Shown piece after piece: positions 49,457-59,853 of a stretch of DNA of 64,000 bases (positions are counted from its first letter, which is position 1; each line of letters begins with the position of its first letter). A model generated the notes under the pieces. That model was not told where the DNA came from and searched no databases. It saw only the letters and a list, made by a program, of their open reading frames with translations. The stretch comes from Gammaproteobacteria bacterium HGW-Gammaproteobacteria-11 (GTDB lineage: Bacteria; Pseudomonadota; Gammaproteobacteria; Pseudomonadales; Pseudomonadaceae). The DNA is taken from the NCBI GenBank assembly GCA_002840055.1, contig PGZJ01000008.1, forward strand, positions 83,835 to 147,834, given 5' to 3'. The position numbers and the translations under genes were made by a program.

Positions 49457-50317
49457 ATGTCGGTCACTTCCAATATCACCCGATTGCCCTGCGGCGATCG
49501 GGTGTTGGACCTTTCCCGTACCCATGTCATGGGTATCCTCAATACCACGCCTGACTCGTTCTCCGATGGCGGGCGCTTCCAGCAACTTGATGATGCGCTG
49601 CGCCATGTTGAACGCATGCTGTCCGAGGGCGCGACGCTGATCGATGTGGGTGGGGAATCAACCCGTCCAGGCGCACAGCCCGTGTCCATTGCCGAGGAAA
49701 TCGACCGTGTCGTCCCGGTCGTCGAGGCTATCAAGTCGCGCTTTGACACCATCGTCTCGGTGGATACCAGTACCCCTGAAGTCATTGCAGGCAGTGCTGC
49801 GGTGGGTGCCGGGCTGATCAACGATGTGCGTGCATTGCAGCGCCCCGGTGCGCTGCAGGCGGCCGCGGCAACGGCGCTGCCGGTTTGCCTGATGCACATG
49901 CAGGGTGATCCGCAAAACATGCAGCAGGCCCCGCGCTATGCGTCGATTATCGATGAAGTGTCAGACTTTCTCGCGGAGCGGGTTGCTGCCTGCGAGAATG
50001 CCGGTATTGACCGTGGCAGGCTGATTCTGGATCCGGGCTTTGGTTTTGGCAAAACCCTGGAACACAACCTTCAGCTGTTTGCGCGCATGAACGAATTGCG
50101 TCCGCGAGGCCTGCCATTACTGGTCGGCGTATCGCGCAAAAGCATGATTGGCCAATTGCTCGGTCGCCCGGTCGATGAGCGTCTGGCCGGCGGTTTGGCC
50201 TTGGCGACGCTGGCCGTGACCCTTGGCGCACGACTGATTCGCGTGCATGACGTGGCCGCCAGTGTCGACGCCGTGCGCATGGCCGAAGCGGTTCTGGCCG
50301 CTGGCAACTCACATTGA
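49457..50317 (+). CDS. folP: Dihydropteroate synthase
   Basis: 286 residues from ATG 49457. 'THVMGILNTTPDSFSDGGRF' (~22-41), 'LIDVGGESTRPGAQPV', 'INDVRAL', 'LMHMQGDPQNMQ', 'LDPGFGFGKTLEHN' and 'VGVSRKSMIGQLL': the full pterin and p-aminobenzoate site. It makes dihydropteroate in folate synthesis and is the sulfonamide target. It starts 10 bp after ftsH. Confidence 0.96.
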   Translation: MSVTSNITRLPCGDRVLDLSRTHVMGILNTTPDSFSDGGRFQQLDDALRHVERMLSEGATLIDVGGESTRPGAQPVSIAEEIDRVVPVVEAIKSRFDTIVSVDTSTPEVIAGSAAVGAGLINDVRALQRPGALQAAAATALPVCLMHMQGDPQNMQQAPRYASIIDEVSDFLAERVAACENAGIDRGRLILDPGFGFGKTLEHNLQLFARMNELRPRGLPLLVGVSRKSMIGQLLGRPVDERLAGGLALATLAVTLGARLIRVHDVAASVDAVRMAEAVLAAGNSH

Positions 50318-50344
50318 ACAGATTCTTCACCCAGGATGCTTGAT

Positions 50345-51697
50345 ATGCAAAAACGCTACTTCGGCACGGATGGCATTCGTGGCCACGTCGGTACTCACCC
50401 GATCACCCCCGAGTTTGTCCTCAAGCTGGGCTGGGCTGTGGGTACCGCTTTTCGCCGGCAGGGCAGTTGCCGAGTAATGATTGGCAAGGACACGCGGATT
50501 TCCGGGTACATGTTTGAATCAGCCCTGGAAGCCGGTCTGTCAGCCGCAGGCGCCCATGTACAACTGCTTGGCCCCATGCCCACGCCGGCGATTGCCTACC
50601 TGACCCGCACCTTCAAGGCCGACGCCGGCATTGTCATCAGTGCTTCGCACAACCCGTATTTCGACAACGGCATCAAGTTCTTCTCGGCCACCGGTAGCAA
50701 ACTGCCTGATGAGCTCGAACTGGAAATCGAGCGGCTGGTCGATGAACCCATGCAGGTGGTCGAGTCGGCACAACTTGGCAAGGTGTTCCGGGTGGAGGAT
50801 GCCTCCGGACGCTATATTGAATTCTGCAAAAGCAGCGTACCCACCAGTACCAGCTTCAAGGGCCTGAAACTGGTGCTCGACTGCGCCCACGGCGCCACAT
50901 ACAAGGTGGCGCCCAGCGTGTTTCGCGAGCTGGGGGCTGAGGTGATTGTCATCGGCGACAAGCCGGACGGGTTGAATATCAATGATCAGGTCGGCTCCAC
51001 TGATCTGCGTGCGCTCACGCAGCAGGTACTGGACAGCGGTGCCGATCTCGGCATTGCCCTGGATGGGGATGGCGACCGGGTCCTGATGGTTGACCATCAG
51101 GGTGTTGAGGTCGACGGTGATGAGCTGCTGTATATCATGGCCATGGATCTGCATCGGCGTGAGCTGCTGCGCGGTGGCGTAGTCGGCACGCAGATGAGCA
51201 ATCTGGGACTGGAGCTGGCGTTGCGCGACAAGGGTATCGAGTTTGTCCGTGCCAAGGTCGGTGACCGCTATGTCATGGCCGGATTGCGTGAGCATGACTG
51301 GATTCTCGGTGGTGAAGCGTCGGGGCATATCGTCTGCCTGAATCACACCAGTACCGGTGACGGCATCATTGCTGCCCTGCAGGTGCTCAAGGCGTTGCAG
51401 CACAACGGCCAGACCCTGGCGCAGGCACGAAGCGGCATGCTCAAGTGCCCGCAGACCTTGATCAATGTGGCTTATGCCCGTGGTGCCGACTCACCGCTGG
51501 CCGATCCGGCCCTGCAGCATGCGGTTGCGGCAGCCGAGTCCCGCCTGGGTGACAGCGGGCGGGTGTTGTTGCGCCTGTCCGGCACCGAGCCGCTGATCCG
51601 CGTCATGGTCGAAGGTCAGGATGCTGCTCAGGTCGAGAGCGAAGCCAATATCCTGGCTAACCAGGTGCGTGTTTTGTTCGCTGCCGAGGCGGGTTAG
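50345..51697 (+). CDS. glmM: Phosphoglucosamine mutase
   Basis: 450 residues from ATG 50345 (CCAGGATGCTTGAT precedes it); an ATG at 50336 lacks a ribosome site. '[11 protein letters not shown]' start, active-site Ser near 101 in '[19 protein letters not shown]', Mg loop '[13 protein letters not shown]', sugar loop 'GGEASGHIV' and phosphate loop '[15 protein letters not shown]'. It converts glucosamine-6-P to glucosamine-1-P for UDP-GlcNAc. Follows folP, the conserved order. Confidence 0.96.
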   Translation: MQKRYFGTDGIRGHVGTHPITPEFVLKLGWAVGTAFRRQGSCRVMIGKDTRISGYMFESALEAGLSAAGAHVQLLGPMPTPAIAYLTRTFKADAGIVISASHNPYFDNGIKFFSATGSKLPDELELEIERLVDEPMQVVESAQLGKVFRVEDASGRYIEFCKSSVPTSTSFKGLKLVLDCAHGATYKVAPSVFRELGAEVIVIGDKPDGLNINDQVGSTDLRALTQQVLDSGADLGIALDGDGDRVLMVDHQGVEVDGDELLYIMAMDLHRRELLRGGVVGTQMSNLGLELALRDKGIEFVRAKVGDRYVMAGLREHDWILGGEASGHIVCLNHTSTGDGIIAALQVLKALQHNGQTLAQARSGMLKCPQTLINVAYARGADSPLADPALQHAVAAAESRLGDSGRVLLRLSGTEPLIRVMVEGQDAAQVESEANILANQVRVLFAAEAG

Positions 51698-51820
51698 GCG
51701 GTGCATCGGCGGCCCCCGCCAGGAGCATGGGCAATTCATTGATATAGCCGTGCAAAAGGCAGTTGTTTCATGCAGGCAACTTGGTTAACATTGGCGCCCG
51801 CTTGAACTGAGAGGTTAGGC

Positions 51821-52579
51821 ATGCGTCGTCCACTGGTCGCCGGCAACTGGAAAATGCACGGTACACGGCAGTCCGTTGAAAGCCTGTTGCAAGGCTTGAG
51901 TCAGCAGGACTGGCCAAGCGATGTGGATGTGATGATTGCCCCGCCGGCGCTGTTCATTCAGCAGTGTCGTGATGCCTTGACTGATCTGCCGGTGCGCTTG
52001 GGTGCACAGAGTTGCGCTTATCAGGCTGAACCGGGTGCGCTGACGGGTGAGATTTCCCCGGCGCAATTACGCGATGCGGGATGTGAATTTGTACTTGTGG
52101 GTCATTCCGAGCGGCGCAGTCTGTTTGCCGAGACCGACGAGATAGTATGCAGAAAGTTTGCCGCAGCCCTTGCCTGTGGTCTGCGTCCGGTTCTGTGTGT
52201 CGGCGAGACACGCGAGCAGCGGGATGCACAGCTCACCGCCGAGGTGGTGGGCGGCCAGTTGCAGGTCATCCTCGATACCTTTGGTGTCGGTGGTCTGGCC
52301 CAGGGTGTAGTGGCCTATGAACCGGTCTGGGCTATTGGTACCGGCTTGACAGCCGAACCTGAGCAAGCTCAGGATGTGCACGCCATGATCCGCGCCCGAT
52401 TGGCCATGCTGGACGATGAGCAGGCCCAGCGCGTACAGATCCTGTACGGTGGCAGCGTCAAGGCCGATAACGCCGAGGCCCTGTTCTCCATGCCGGATAT
52501 CGATGGGGGGCTGGTAGGTGGAGCCTCTCTCAATGCAGATGAATTTGGCGCGATTGTACGTGCCGCAGGACGAGCGTAA
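51821..52579 (+). CDS. tpiA: Triosephosphate isomerase
   Basis: 252 residues. '[10 protein letters not shown]' (Asn, Lys), catalytic His in '[13 protein letters not shown]' (~95), catalytic Glu in '[13 protein letters not shown]' (~167) and the phosphate loops '[12 protein letters not shown]' and 'GLVGGASL'. It interconverts dihydroxyacetone-P and glyceraldehyde-3-P. Its TAA overlaps the secG ATG by 1 nt. Confidence 0.97.
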   Translation: MRRPLVAGNWKMHGTRQSVESLLQGLSQQDWPSDVDVMIAPPALFIQQCRDALTDLPVRLGAQSCAYQAEPGALTGEISPAQLRDAGCEFVLVGHSERRSLFAETDEIVCRKFAAALACGLRPVLCVGETREQRDAQLTAEVVGGQLQVILDTFGVGGLAQGVVAYEPVWAIGTGLTAEPEQAQDVHAMIRARLAMLDDEQAQRVQILYGGSVKADNAEALFSMPDIDGGLVGGASLNADEFGAIVRAAGRA

Positions 52580-52959
52580 TGATTGAAACAGTGGTTGTGG
52601 TTGTACATCTTCTGGTTGCCATCGCTCTGGTCGGACTGGTTCTGATTCAGCAGGGTAAAGGTGCCGAAGCCGGTGCATCCTTTGGTTCAGGCGCCTCCGG
52701 TACCGTGTTTGGTAGCCAGGGTTCAGCTACTTTCCTGAGCCGCCTGACGGCCATCATGGCGACCGTATTCTTTGTTACTTCGCTTGGTCTGGCTTATTAC
52801 GCCAGCACCCAGGCGTCGGCAATTCGTGATGCAGGCCTGCCCGCGCCGGCTCTGCAGACCGCACCGGTGGCTCCGACCATCAGTGAAGATGTACCTGTTC
52901 TTGAAGAAGAGCAGGCTCCTCAGGCCCCCGCAGTGGACGATGTACCCACTGTCGAGTAA
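52579..52959 (+). CDS. secG: Protein translocase subunit SecG
   Basis: 126 residues. Helix 1 '[28 protein letters not shown]' (~5-25), the '[21 protein letters not shown]' loop and helix 2 '[17 protein letters not shown]' (~58-75), then a Pro/Ala/Glu-rich C-terminal tail typical of longer pseudomonad SecG proteins. A SecYEG component assisting export. tRNA-Leu begins 12 bp later. Confidence 0.95.
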   Translation: MIETVVVVVHLLVAIALVGLVLIQQGKGAEAGASFGSGASGTVFGSQGSATFLSRLTAIMATVFFVTSLGLAYYASTQASAIRDAGLPAPALQTAPVAPTISEDVPVLEEEQAPQAPAVDDVPTVE

Positions 52960-52971
52960 GCCAACAGTTTT

Positions 52972-53056
52972 GCGGAAGTGGTGGAATTGGTAGACACGCT
53001 ATCTTGAGGGGGTAGTGCCTTAGGGTGTATGGGTTCGAGTCCCATCTTCCGCACCA
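52972..53056 (+). tRNA. tRNA-Leu(GAG)
   Basis: 85 nt with an encoded CCA. Acceptor GCGGAAG pairs with CTTCCGC. The anticodon loop TTGAGGG gives GAG. It has the class II long variable arm and T-loop GGTTCGAGTCC. It sits between secG and tRNA-fMet, as in Pseudomonas. Confidence 0.95.
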
Positions 53057-53062
53057 ACTAGA

Positions 53063-53091
53063 CAGGGCCTGCATTGCAGGCCCTGACTTTT
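53063..53091 (+). terminator. Terminator after tRNA-Leu
   Basis: Perfect 10-bp stem CAGGGCCTGC / GCAGGCCCTG (53063-53072 with 53076-53085, loop ATT), followed by ACTTTTTC. Confidence 0.88.
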
Positions 53092-53109
53092 TCAGGCCAG
53101 TAAAGTCGG

Positions 53110-53138
53110 TTGTCTTGTCTCGCTTGCGGGCGTATAAT
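53110..53138 (+). promoter_or_regulatory. Sigma-70 promoter of tRNA-fMet (metY-nusA type operon)
   Basis: TTGTCT (53110-53115), 17-bp spacer, TATAAT (53133-53138). The tRNA begins 19 bp downstream. Confidence 0.85.
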
Positions 53139-53156
53139 CCACGGCCTAAGATTTGA

Positions 53157-53233
<77 letters not shown>

Positions 53234-53238
53234 GTTTT

Positions 53239-53262
53239 AAAGCCCCTTTTCAGGGGCTTTTT
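53239..53262 (+). terminator. First terminator between tRNA-fMet and rimP
   Basis: Stem AAAGCCCC / GGGGCTTT (loop TTTTCA) followed by TT. It comes 5 bp after the tRNA. Confidence 0.85.
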
Positions 53263-53300
53263 GTTAGCTGTCCTGGGTAATGTCCGGAGCAGTACACAGG

Positions 53301-53323
53301 ATGGGCACTAGTGCCCATTTTTT
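53301..53323 (+). terminator. Second terminator/attenuator before rimP
   Basis: Perfect palindrome ATGGGCAC-TA-GTGCCCAT (53301-53318) followed by TTTTT, 38 bp before the rimP start codon. Confidence 0.8.
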
Positions 53324-53361
53324 ATTTGTGATGTTTTTCAAGACGATGCGAGGCAGACGAT

Positions 53362-53817
53362 TTGTCCGGCAAATTGACTGAGTTGGAGGCCCTGGTGGTC
53401 CCGATTGTCGAGGCTTTGGGCTTCCGCAGTTGGGGGATCGAGTATCTGTCCCAGGGGCGGCATACCCTGCTGCGAGTCTATATAGACCATCCAGACGGCA
53501 TCAGTGTTGAAGCCTGCGCAACAGTCAGCAGGCAGATCAGTGCGGTACTGGACGTGGAAGATCCGATCACCGGGGATTACACCCTGGAAGTCTCTTCCCC
53601 CGGCATGGACAGGCCGTTATTTACCCTTGAGCAGTTTGCCGAGCATACAGGCGAACAGGTCAAGATCAGATTGCGCGTACCCTATGAGGGACGGCGGAAT
53701 TTTCAAGGTGTCATCCGTGGTGTTGAGGGAGACGAAGTCATTTTGCTGGTAGATGAGCACGAATATCTGCTGCCGATCGACTCCATCGACAAGAGCAATA
53801 TCATTCCGCGGTTTTGA
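53362..53817 (+). CDS. rimP: Ribosome maturation factor RimP
   Basis: 151 residues from TTG 53362, preceded by GAGGCAGACGAT. Core: '[82 protein letters not shown]' (quoted by region, residues ~9-95), ending '[10 protein letters not shown]'. It is needed for 30S subunit assembly. First protein gene of the rimP-nusA-infB-rbfA-truB group. Confidence 0.95.
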   Translation: MSGKLTELEALVVPIVEALGFRSWGIEYLSQGRHTLLRVYIDHPDGISVEACATVSRQISAVLDVEDPITGDYTLEVSSPGMDRPLFTLEQFAEHTGEQVKIRLRVPYEGRRNFQGVIRGVEGDEVILLVDEHEYLLPIDSIDKSNIIPRF

Positions 53818-53870
53818 GCATTATTTCGGGCTTTAGTGGCCCCAATGGACGGCGTTAGGCGAGGCATACG

Positions 53871-55352
53871 ATGAGCAAAGAAGTGCTGCTGGTTGTGGAA
53901 TCCGTTTCCAATGAAAAAGGCGTGCCACCCGGTGTGATTTTCGAAGCACTGGAACTGGCATTGGCTACGGCAACCAAAAAGCGTTACGAAGACGAGGTGG
54001 ATGTGCGGGTCGCTATCGACCGCCACACCGGCAGCTATGAAAGCTTCATGCGCTGGACCGTTGTCGCCGACGAAGATTTTGAAGAGCCAGGTATGCAGCT
54101 GACGCTGGACCAGGCCCAGGCGCGTGATCCGAGCCTGACCATTGGTGATGTGGTCGAAGACAAGATCGACTCTGTCGAGTTCGGTCGTATCGCCGCGCAG
54201 ATCGCCAAGCAGGTGATTGTCCAGAAGGTCCGTGAAGCCGAGCGCGCCCAGGTGGTTGACGCCTACCGCGACCGCCTGGGTGAAATCATCAGTGGCACGG
54301 TCAAGAAAGTGACCCGTGACAGCGTGATTGTCGACCTGGGCAACAATGCCGAGGCGGTCCTGCCGCGCGAAGAAATGATCCCGCGTGAAACCTTCCGCAC
54401 CGGTGCGCGTATTCGCGCGCTGCTCAAGGAAATTCGCGCCGAGAACCGTGGTCCGCAGCTGGTGCTGTCACGCAGCTGTCCGGAAATGATCATCGAGCTG
54501 TTCCGCATTGAAGTGCCGGAAATTGCCGAAGAGCTGATTGAAGTCATGTGCGCCGCCCGTGATCCGGGTTCCCGCGCCAAGATTGCCGTGCGTTCCAAGG
54601 ACAAGCGTATTGATCCCCAGGGTGCCTGTATCGGCATGCGCGGCTCGCGCGTCCAGGCCGTATCCGGCGAACTGGGTGGCGAGCGCGTCGATATCGTACT
54701 CTGGGACGACAACTTCGCCCAGTTCGTGATCAATGCCATGGCCCCGGCCGAAGTAGCGTCGATCATCCTCGATGAAGATACCCACACCATCGACATCGCG
54801 GTAGCAGAAGACAATCTGGCCCAGGCCATCGGCCGCAGCGGTCAGAACGTGCGTCTAGCCAGCATGCTGACCGGCTGGACCTTGAACGTGATGACCGAAG
54901 ACGATATCCGTGCCAAACAGGAAGCCGAAACCGGCGATATCCTGCGCACCTTTATCGACGAGCTGGATGTCGATGAAGATCTGGCCCAGCTGCTGGTTGA
55001 AGAAGGCTTCACCTCGCTGGAAGAGATCGCCTACGTACCGATGGAAGAAATGCTCGGTATTGATGGCTTTGATGAAGATATCGTCAATGAACTGCGCTCG
55101 CGTGCCAAGGATCTGCTGTTGACCAAGGCCATCGCCAGTGAAGAGAAGCTGGAAGATGTGCAGCCCGCTGAGGATCTGCTGAACATGGAGGGCATGGATC
55201 GTTCCCTGGCCTTCCATCTGGCAGCCAAGGGCATTGTCACCATGGAAGATCTGGCAGAACAGTCAATCGACGAGTTGCTGGATATTGAAAGCATGAACGA
55301 AGAACGTGCCGGTGCGCTGATCATGGCGGCCCGGGCACCCTGGTTTGAATAA
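53871..55352 (+). CDS. nusA: Transcription termination/antitermination factor NusA
   Basis: 493 residues. N-terminal polymerase-binding domain, S1 domain ('[32 protein letters not shown]', ~135-165), two KH domains ('[20 protein letters not shown]' and '[18 protein letters not shown]'), and two C-terminal acidic helix-hairpin repeats ('[17 protein letters not shown]' and '[17 protein letters not shown]'). It modulates pausing, termination and lambda-N-like antitermination. Confidence 0.98.
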   Translation: MSKEVLLVVESVSNEKGVPPGVIFEALELALATATKKRYEDEVDVRVAIDRHTGSYESFMRWTVVADEDFEEPGMQLTLDQAQARDPSLTIGDVVEDKIDSVEFGRIAAQIAKQVIVQKVREAERAQVVDAYRDRLGEIISGTVKKVTRDSVIVDLGNNAEAVLPREEMIPRETFRTGARIRALLKEIRAENRGPQLVLSRSCPEMIIELFRIEVPEIAEELIEVMCAARDPGSRAKIAVRSKDKRIDPQGACIGMRGSRVQAVSGELGGERVDIVLWDDNFAQFVINAMAPAEVASIILDEDTHTIDIAVAEDNLAQAIGRSGQNVRLASMLTGWTLNVMTEDDIRAKQEAETGDILRTFIDELDVDEDLAQLLVEEGFTSLEEIAYVPMEEMLGIDGFDEDIVNELRSRAKDLLLTKAIASEEKLEDVQPAEDLLNMEGMDRSLAFHLAAKGIVTMEDLAEQSIDELLDIESMNEERAGALIMAARAPWFE

Positions 55353-55413
55353 CCGGTCGGCATAGCAAGTCCCCCCTGCGCTTTGCAGGGCCACCGACTG
55401 AGGAGAGATGTGA

Positions 55414-57939
55414 ATGGCGGAAGTGACGGTCAAAGAGTTGGCTGATGTAGTGGGAACCCCCCTAGAGCGTTTGCTGCAGCAGATGCGCGAAGCCGGGTTG
55501 CCGCAGACCAGTGCGGATCAGCGTGTCAGCGACGAGGAAAAACAGGCCTTGCTGGCGTTCCTGAAGAATGCCCATGGTGACTCGGTATCCGAGCCACGCA
55601 AGATTACCCTGAAGCGCAAGACAGTCAGCACCCTCAAGGTCGCTGGCAGCAAGACGGTCAACGTCGAAGTGCGCAAGAAGAAAACCTACGTCAAGCGCGA
55701 TCCGGCCGAGCTTGAAGCCGAGCGCCAGCGCGAGCTGGACGAGCAACGTGCCGCAGAAGCTGAAGACGCCCGCAAGGCGGCCGTCGAAGCCCAGCGCCGC
55801 GAAGAAGAAGCCGCCCGTGTGGCCGCCCAGGCTGCCAGCGAGCAGAAATCGACCGAGCAACCTGTTGCCGAGGCCCCTGTGGCCCAGGCAGAACCTGTTG
55901 CTGCTGCTCAGCCGCAAGAGCCAGCCAAACCGGTGGTTATCGCACCGCCTGCCGACAAGCCTGACCATTCCAAGAAGAAGGACGCGCATCGCAAGCCGAC
56001 CCGCGCCGAGGAAGAGGAAGAGCGCAGCCGCAAGCGCGCCGGTGGTCATGCGACCAAGGGCCGTGTTGCTCCGCGTGTCAGCGAAGATGATGAAGCCATG
56101 GCCCGTCGCCGTGGTGGCGGTGGCAAGCTCAAGGCCAACAAGAAACGTAATCAGCACGGCTTCGAGAAGCCGACAGGACCAATAGTGCGCGATGTGGTAA
56201 TTGGCGAGACCATCACTGTGGCCGAACTGGCGCAGAAGATGTCGATCAAGGCCGCTGAGGTCATCAAGTACATGTTCAAGCAAGGCAACATGGTGACCAT
56301 CAACCAGGTACTGGATCAGGACACCGCCAGCATCATTGCCGAAGACATGGGCCACAAGGTCAAGCACGTCCGCGAAAGTGATCTGGAAGACAGTCTGGTT
56401 ACCGCTGCCCAGTCGCATGAAGGCGAAATGGTCTCCCGCGCACCGGTGGTGACCGTCATGGGTCACGTTGACCATGGCAAGACCTCGCTGCTCGACTATA
56501 TCCGTCGTGCCAAGGTGGCGTCCGGCGAAGCCGGTGGTATTACCCAGCACATTGGTGCCTACCACGTTGAAACCGAACGCGGCATGGTGACCTTCCTGGA
56601 TACCCCCGGTCACGCCGCGTTTACCGCCATGCGTGCCCGTGGTGCCAAGGCCACTGATATCGTGATTCTGGTGGTAGCGGCCGATGACGGCGTGATGCCA
56701 CAGACCCAGGAAGCCGTTCAGCATGCCAAGGCTGCTGGCGTTCCGCTGGTGGTTGCGGTGAACAAGATCGACAAGGAAGACGCTGATCCGGACCGCATCA
56801 AGCATGACCTCTCGGCACTCCAGGTGATCCCTGAAGAGTGGGGCGGCGACACCATGTTCATGCACGTATCGGCCAAGGTCGGTACCGGTATCGACGAACT
56901 GCTTGAAGCCGTCCTGCTGCAGGCCGAAGTACTTGAACTCAAGGCCCAGCCTTCGGTTCCGGGTCGCGGTGTAGTAGTGGAATCGCGTCTGGACAAGGGC
57001 CGTGGCCCGGTGGCGACCGTACTGGTTCAGAACGGTACCCTGCGTCAGGGCGACATCGTCCTGGCCGGCGTCAACTATGGCCGTGTACGTGCCATGTATG
57101 ACGAGAACGGCAAGCCGATCAAGGAAGCCGGTCCATCCATCCCCGTCGAGATTCTCGGCCTGGACGGTACGCCGGATGCCGGTGATGAGCTGACCGTGGT
57201 GACCGACGAGAAGAAAGCCCGTGAAGTGGCGCTGTTCCGTCAGGGCAAGTTCCGCGAGATCAAACTGGCCCGTCAGCAGACCGCCAAGCTCGAGAACATG
57301 TTCGACAACATCGGCCAGGACGAGAAGAAGACCCTCAATATCGTCCTCAAGTCCGACGTACGTGGCTCGCTGGAAGCCCTGCAAGGCTCGCTCAGTGAAC
57401 TGGGTAACGACGAAGTTCAGGTCAAGATCATTTCCGGTGGCGTGGGCGGTATCACCGAAACCGACGCCAACCTGGCACTGGCGTCCAACGCCGTGATCTT
57501 CGGCTTCAACGTGCGTGCCGATGCAACCGCGCGCAAGATCGTTGAGAGCGAAGGTATTGACCTGCGTTACTACAGCGTCATTTACGACATCATCGACGAC
57601 GTCAAGAAGGCCCTCGGCGGCATGCTCGGCAGCGATGTACGCGAGCAGATCCTCGGTGTGGCCGAGGTTCGCGACGTGTTCCGCTCACCCAAGTTTGGTG
57701 CAGTTGCCGGTTGTATGGTGATTGAAGGCACGGTCCACCGTAACCGCCCGATTCGCGTCCTGCGCGAAGACGTGGTGATTTACGAAGGCGAGCTGGAATC
57801 CCTGCGTCGCTTCAAGGACGACGTCGGCGAAGTGCGTAACGGCATGGAGTGCGGTATCGGCGTGAAGAACTACAATGACGTGAAGCCGGGTGACCGCATC
57901 GAAGTATTCGAGCGCATCCAGGTTCAGCGCAGTCTGTAA
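55414..57939 (+). CDS. infB: Translation initiation factor IF-2
   Basis: 841 residues. N-terminal IF2_N fold ('[24 protein letters not shown]'), a long charged Ala/Glu/Lys linker (~80-250), a second IF2_N ('[25 protein letters not shown]'), then the GTPase domain with G1 'GHVDHGKTS', G3 'DTPGHAAF' and G4 'NKID', followed by domains II-IV. It brings fMet-tRNA to the ribosome. Follows nusA by 61 bp. Confidence 0.98.
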   Translation: MAEVTVKELADVVGTPLERLLQQMREAGLPQTSADQRVSDEEKQALLAFLKNAHGDSVSEPRKITLKRKTVSTLKVAGSKTVNVEVRKKKTYVKRDPAELEAERQRELDEQRAAEAEDARKAAVEAQRREEEAARVAAQAASEQKSTEQPVAEAPVAQAEPVAAAQPQEPAKPVVIAPPADKPDHSKKKDAHRKPTRAEEEEERSRKRAGGHATKGRVAPRVSEDDEAMARRRGGGGKLKANKKRNQHGFEKPTGPIVRDVVIGETITVAELAQKMSIKAAEVIKYMFKQGNMVTINQVLDQDTASIIAEDMGHKVKHVRESDLEDSLVTAAQSHEGEMVSRAPVVTVMGHVDHGKTSLLDYIRRAKVASGEAGGITQHIGAYHVETERGMVTFLDTPGHAAFTAMRARGAKATDIVILVVAADDGVMPQTQEAVQHAKAAGVPLVVAVNKIDKEDADPDRIKHDLSALQVIPEEWGGDTMFMHVSAKVGTGIDELLEAVLLQAEVLELKAQPSVPGRGVVVESRLDKGRGPVATVLVQNGTLRQGDIVLAGVNYGRVRAMYDENGKPIKEAGPSIPVEILGLDGTPDAGDELTVVTDEKKAREVALFRQGKFREIKLARQQTAKLENMFDNIGQDEKKTLNIVLKSDVRGSLEALQGSLSELGNDEVQVKIISGGVGGITETDANLALASNAVIFGFNVRADATARKIVESEGIDLRYYSVIYDIIDDVKKALGGMLGSDVREQILGVAEVRDVFRSPKFGAVAGCMVIEGTVHRNRPIRVLREDVVIYEGELESLRRFKDDVGEVRNGMECGIGVKNYNDVKPGDRIEVFERIQVQRSL

Positions 57940-58067
57940 CCGCCGTTCGCGGCGTCATACGGCAGGTTCATGGGCACAGCCGACAGGCTGGCCGGTGAAC
58001 TTGCCGTTGGCGTTTTCGTTGAGTTGATTTTTTTATCGGCCACAGCCGTGGCCAGAGACAGAATGTA

Positions 58068-58454
58068 ATGGCAAAAGAATACAGTCGTACCCACCGCGTA
58101 GCGGATCAGATGCAGCGTGAACTGGCGCTGCTGATCCAGCGTGAGGTGCGTGACCCGCGTATCGGCATGATCACCGTCACCGCGGTAGACGTCAGTCGTG
58201 ATCTGGCCCATGCCAAGGTGTTTATTACCCTGATGGGCGACGTGACGGCCGAAGAAATCGCCCAGAACCTGTCGATCCTCAAGGATGTGGCCGGTTACCT
58301 GCGCATGCAGCTGGGCAAGGTCATGAAGTTGCGCAGCGTGCCGCAGCTGCATTTCCACTATGACGAAAGCGTGCGCCGTGGCGTCCATCTGTCGTCGCTG
58401 ATCGAGCGTGCCGTCGCGGAAGACCGTCAGCACCAGTCGGATGGCGAGGACTGA
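58068..58454 (+). CDS. rbfA: Ribosome-binding factor A
   Basis: 128 residues. KH-like fold: '[51 protein letters not shown]' and '[36 protein letters not shown]'. A cold-shock-linked factor for 30S maturation. It ends 3 bp before truB. Confidence 0.96.
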   Translation: MAKEYSRTHRVADQMQRELALLIQREVRDPRIGMITVTAVDVSRDLAHAKVFITLMGDVTAEEIAQNLSILKDVAGYLRMQLGKVMKLRSVPQLHFHYDESVRRGVHLSSLIERAVAEDRQHQSDGED

Positions 58455-58457
58455 TCT

Positions 58458-59378
58458 GTGTCGGCACCGCGTAGCAAACGCCGTGATATCGATGGCGTAC
58501 TGATTTTCGACAAGCCGCTGGGCATGAGCTCCAACAATGCCCTGCAGAAGGTGCGTTGGCTGTTCAATGCCGCCAAGGGCGGCCACACCGGCAGTCTCGA
58601 TCCGCTGGCCAGTGGCGTACTGCCGCTGTGTCTGGGTGAGGCCACCAAGTTTTCCCAGTACCTGCTGGATGCCGACAAGGCCTACGTCACCGAAGCCCGT
58701 CTGGGCATGACCACCACCACCGGCGATGCCGAGGGTGATGTCATCGAAATGAAACCGGTGAACGTCAGTCTGGAACAGGTCAACGCGGTGCTGCCGAGCT
58801 TTACCGGCGACATCGAACAGATTCCGCCCATGTACTCGGCGCTCAAGCATGACGGCCAGCCGCTGTATAAACTGGCCCGCGCCGGTGAAACCGTGGAGCG
58901 CAAGCCGCGATCTGTTACTATTAGCCAGCTTAAATTGCTGAGTCTGGAAGGCGACCGTCTGCAGCTGGAAGTGCACTGTACCAAGGGCACCTATATCCGC
59001 ACTCTGGTTGAAGATATTGGTCTGGCGCTGGGCTGTGGTGCGCATGTGTCAGCGCTGCGGCGGATCAAGGCCGGGCCCTTCGATCTGACTCAGTCGATCA
59101 CCCTGGAAACCCTTGAAGCCCTGCACGCCGAGGGTGGGCATGAGGCACTGGACCACCTGTTGCTGCCCAGCGACAGCGGCCTGCTGGATTGGCCGGTGGT
59201 GGACCTGACCGAGCAGACTGCCTATTACCTGAATCACGGCCAGGCCGTGCGGGTACCGGGTAGCCCGGCTTTCGGTATGGTGCGCTTGCGTGACCAGAGC
59301 GGCAAATTTATCGGCATCGGCGAAATGACCGACGATGCCCGCGTTGCGCCCAAGCGCTTGATGCGCTTTGAAGGCTGA
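58458..59378 (+). CDS. truB: tRNA pseudouridine(55) synthase
   Basis: 306 residues from GTG 58458. '[22 protein letters not shown]', catalytic Asp in '[29 protein letters not shown]' (~50), '[18 protein letters not shown]' and the C-terminal PUA-type region ending '[12 protein letters not shown]'. It forms pseudouridine 55 in the T-loop of tRNAs. Co-transcribed with rbfA. Confidence 0.96.
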   Translation: MSAPRSKRRDIDGVLIFDKPLGMSSNNALQKVRWLFNAAKGGHTGSLDPLASGVLPLCLGEATKFSQYLLDADKAYVTEARLGMTTTTGDAEGDVIEMKPVNVSLEQVNAVLPSFTGDIEQIPPMYSALKHDGQPLYKLARAGETVERKPRSVTISQLKLLSLEGDRLQLEVHCTKGTYIRTLVEDIGLALGCGAHVSALRRIKAGPFDLTQSITLETLEALHAEGGHEALDHLLLPSDSGLLDWPVVDLTEQTAYYLNHGQAVRVPGSPAFGMVRLRDQSGKFIGIGEMTDDARVAPKRLMRFEG

Positions 59379-59495
59379 CGCGATGTAGTTGACCCATCAG
59401 GGTCACAACGAGGATGGCTGTTAACAGGCATGGTCACTCCTCGATTTAAAACACGGGATTAGGTTCCCGGCCTGTTCACTCAGAGGAAAGCTGTC

Positions 59496-59765
59496 ATGGC
59501 ACTGAGCGTCGAAGAGAAAGCTGCAATTGTAACTGAATACGCGCGTGGCGAAGGTGACACCGGTTCTCCGGAAGTCCAGGTAGCGCTGTTGACTGCAAAC
59601 ATCAACAAGCTGCAGGGTCACTTCAAGGAAAACAAGAAGGATCACCATTCCCGTCGTGGTCTGATCCGGATGGTAAACCAGCGTCGTAAGCTGCTGGACT
59701 ACCTGAAGTCGAAAGACATTCCGCGTTACTCCAGCTTGATCAGCAGTTTGGGTCTGCGTCGCTAA
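59496..59765 (+). CDS. rpsO: 30S ribosomal protein S15
   Basis: 89 residues, the standard length. '[52 protein letters not shown]' region is diagnostic. CAGAGGAAAGCTGTC precedes ATG 59496. It binds 16S rRNA early in 30S assembly. The neighbouring pnp is the usual partner. Confidence 0.98.
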   Translation: MALSVEEKAAIVTEYARGEGDTGSPEVQVALLTANINKLQGHFKENKKDHHSRRGLIRMVNQRRKLLDYLKSKDIPRYSSLISSLGLRR

Positions 59766-59788
59766 GCGACAGGTCCCGTTTGGACATG

Positions 59789-59807
59789 GCCGGGTCCGAA
59801 ACCCGGT
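59789..59807 (+). promoter_or_regulatory. Hairpin between rpsO and pnp
   Basis: GCCGGGT/ACCCGGT stem with loop CCGAA, no T-run. In E. coli an RNase III-cut hairpin and a terminator lie between these genes; this small hairpin may play a comparable role. Confidence 0.4.
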
Positions 59808-59853
59808 CGTGCCCAGAGTTTCCCCAAAGGCAAAAACAGAGAGAGAAGACACC

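Noticed and set aside
55462..57384. Open frame of 640 codons antisense to infB
   Set aside because: Mirrors infB codons; no start signal or independent motifs.
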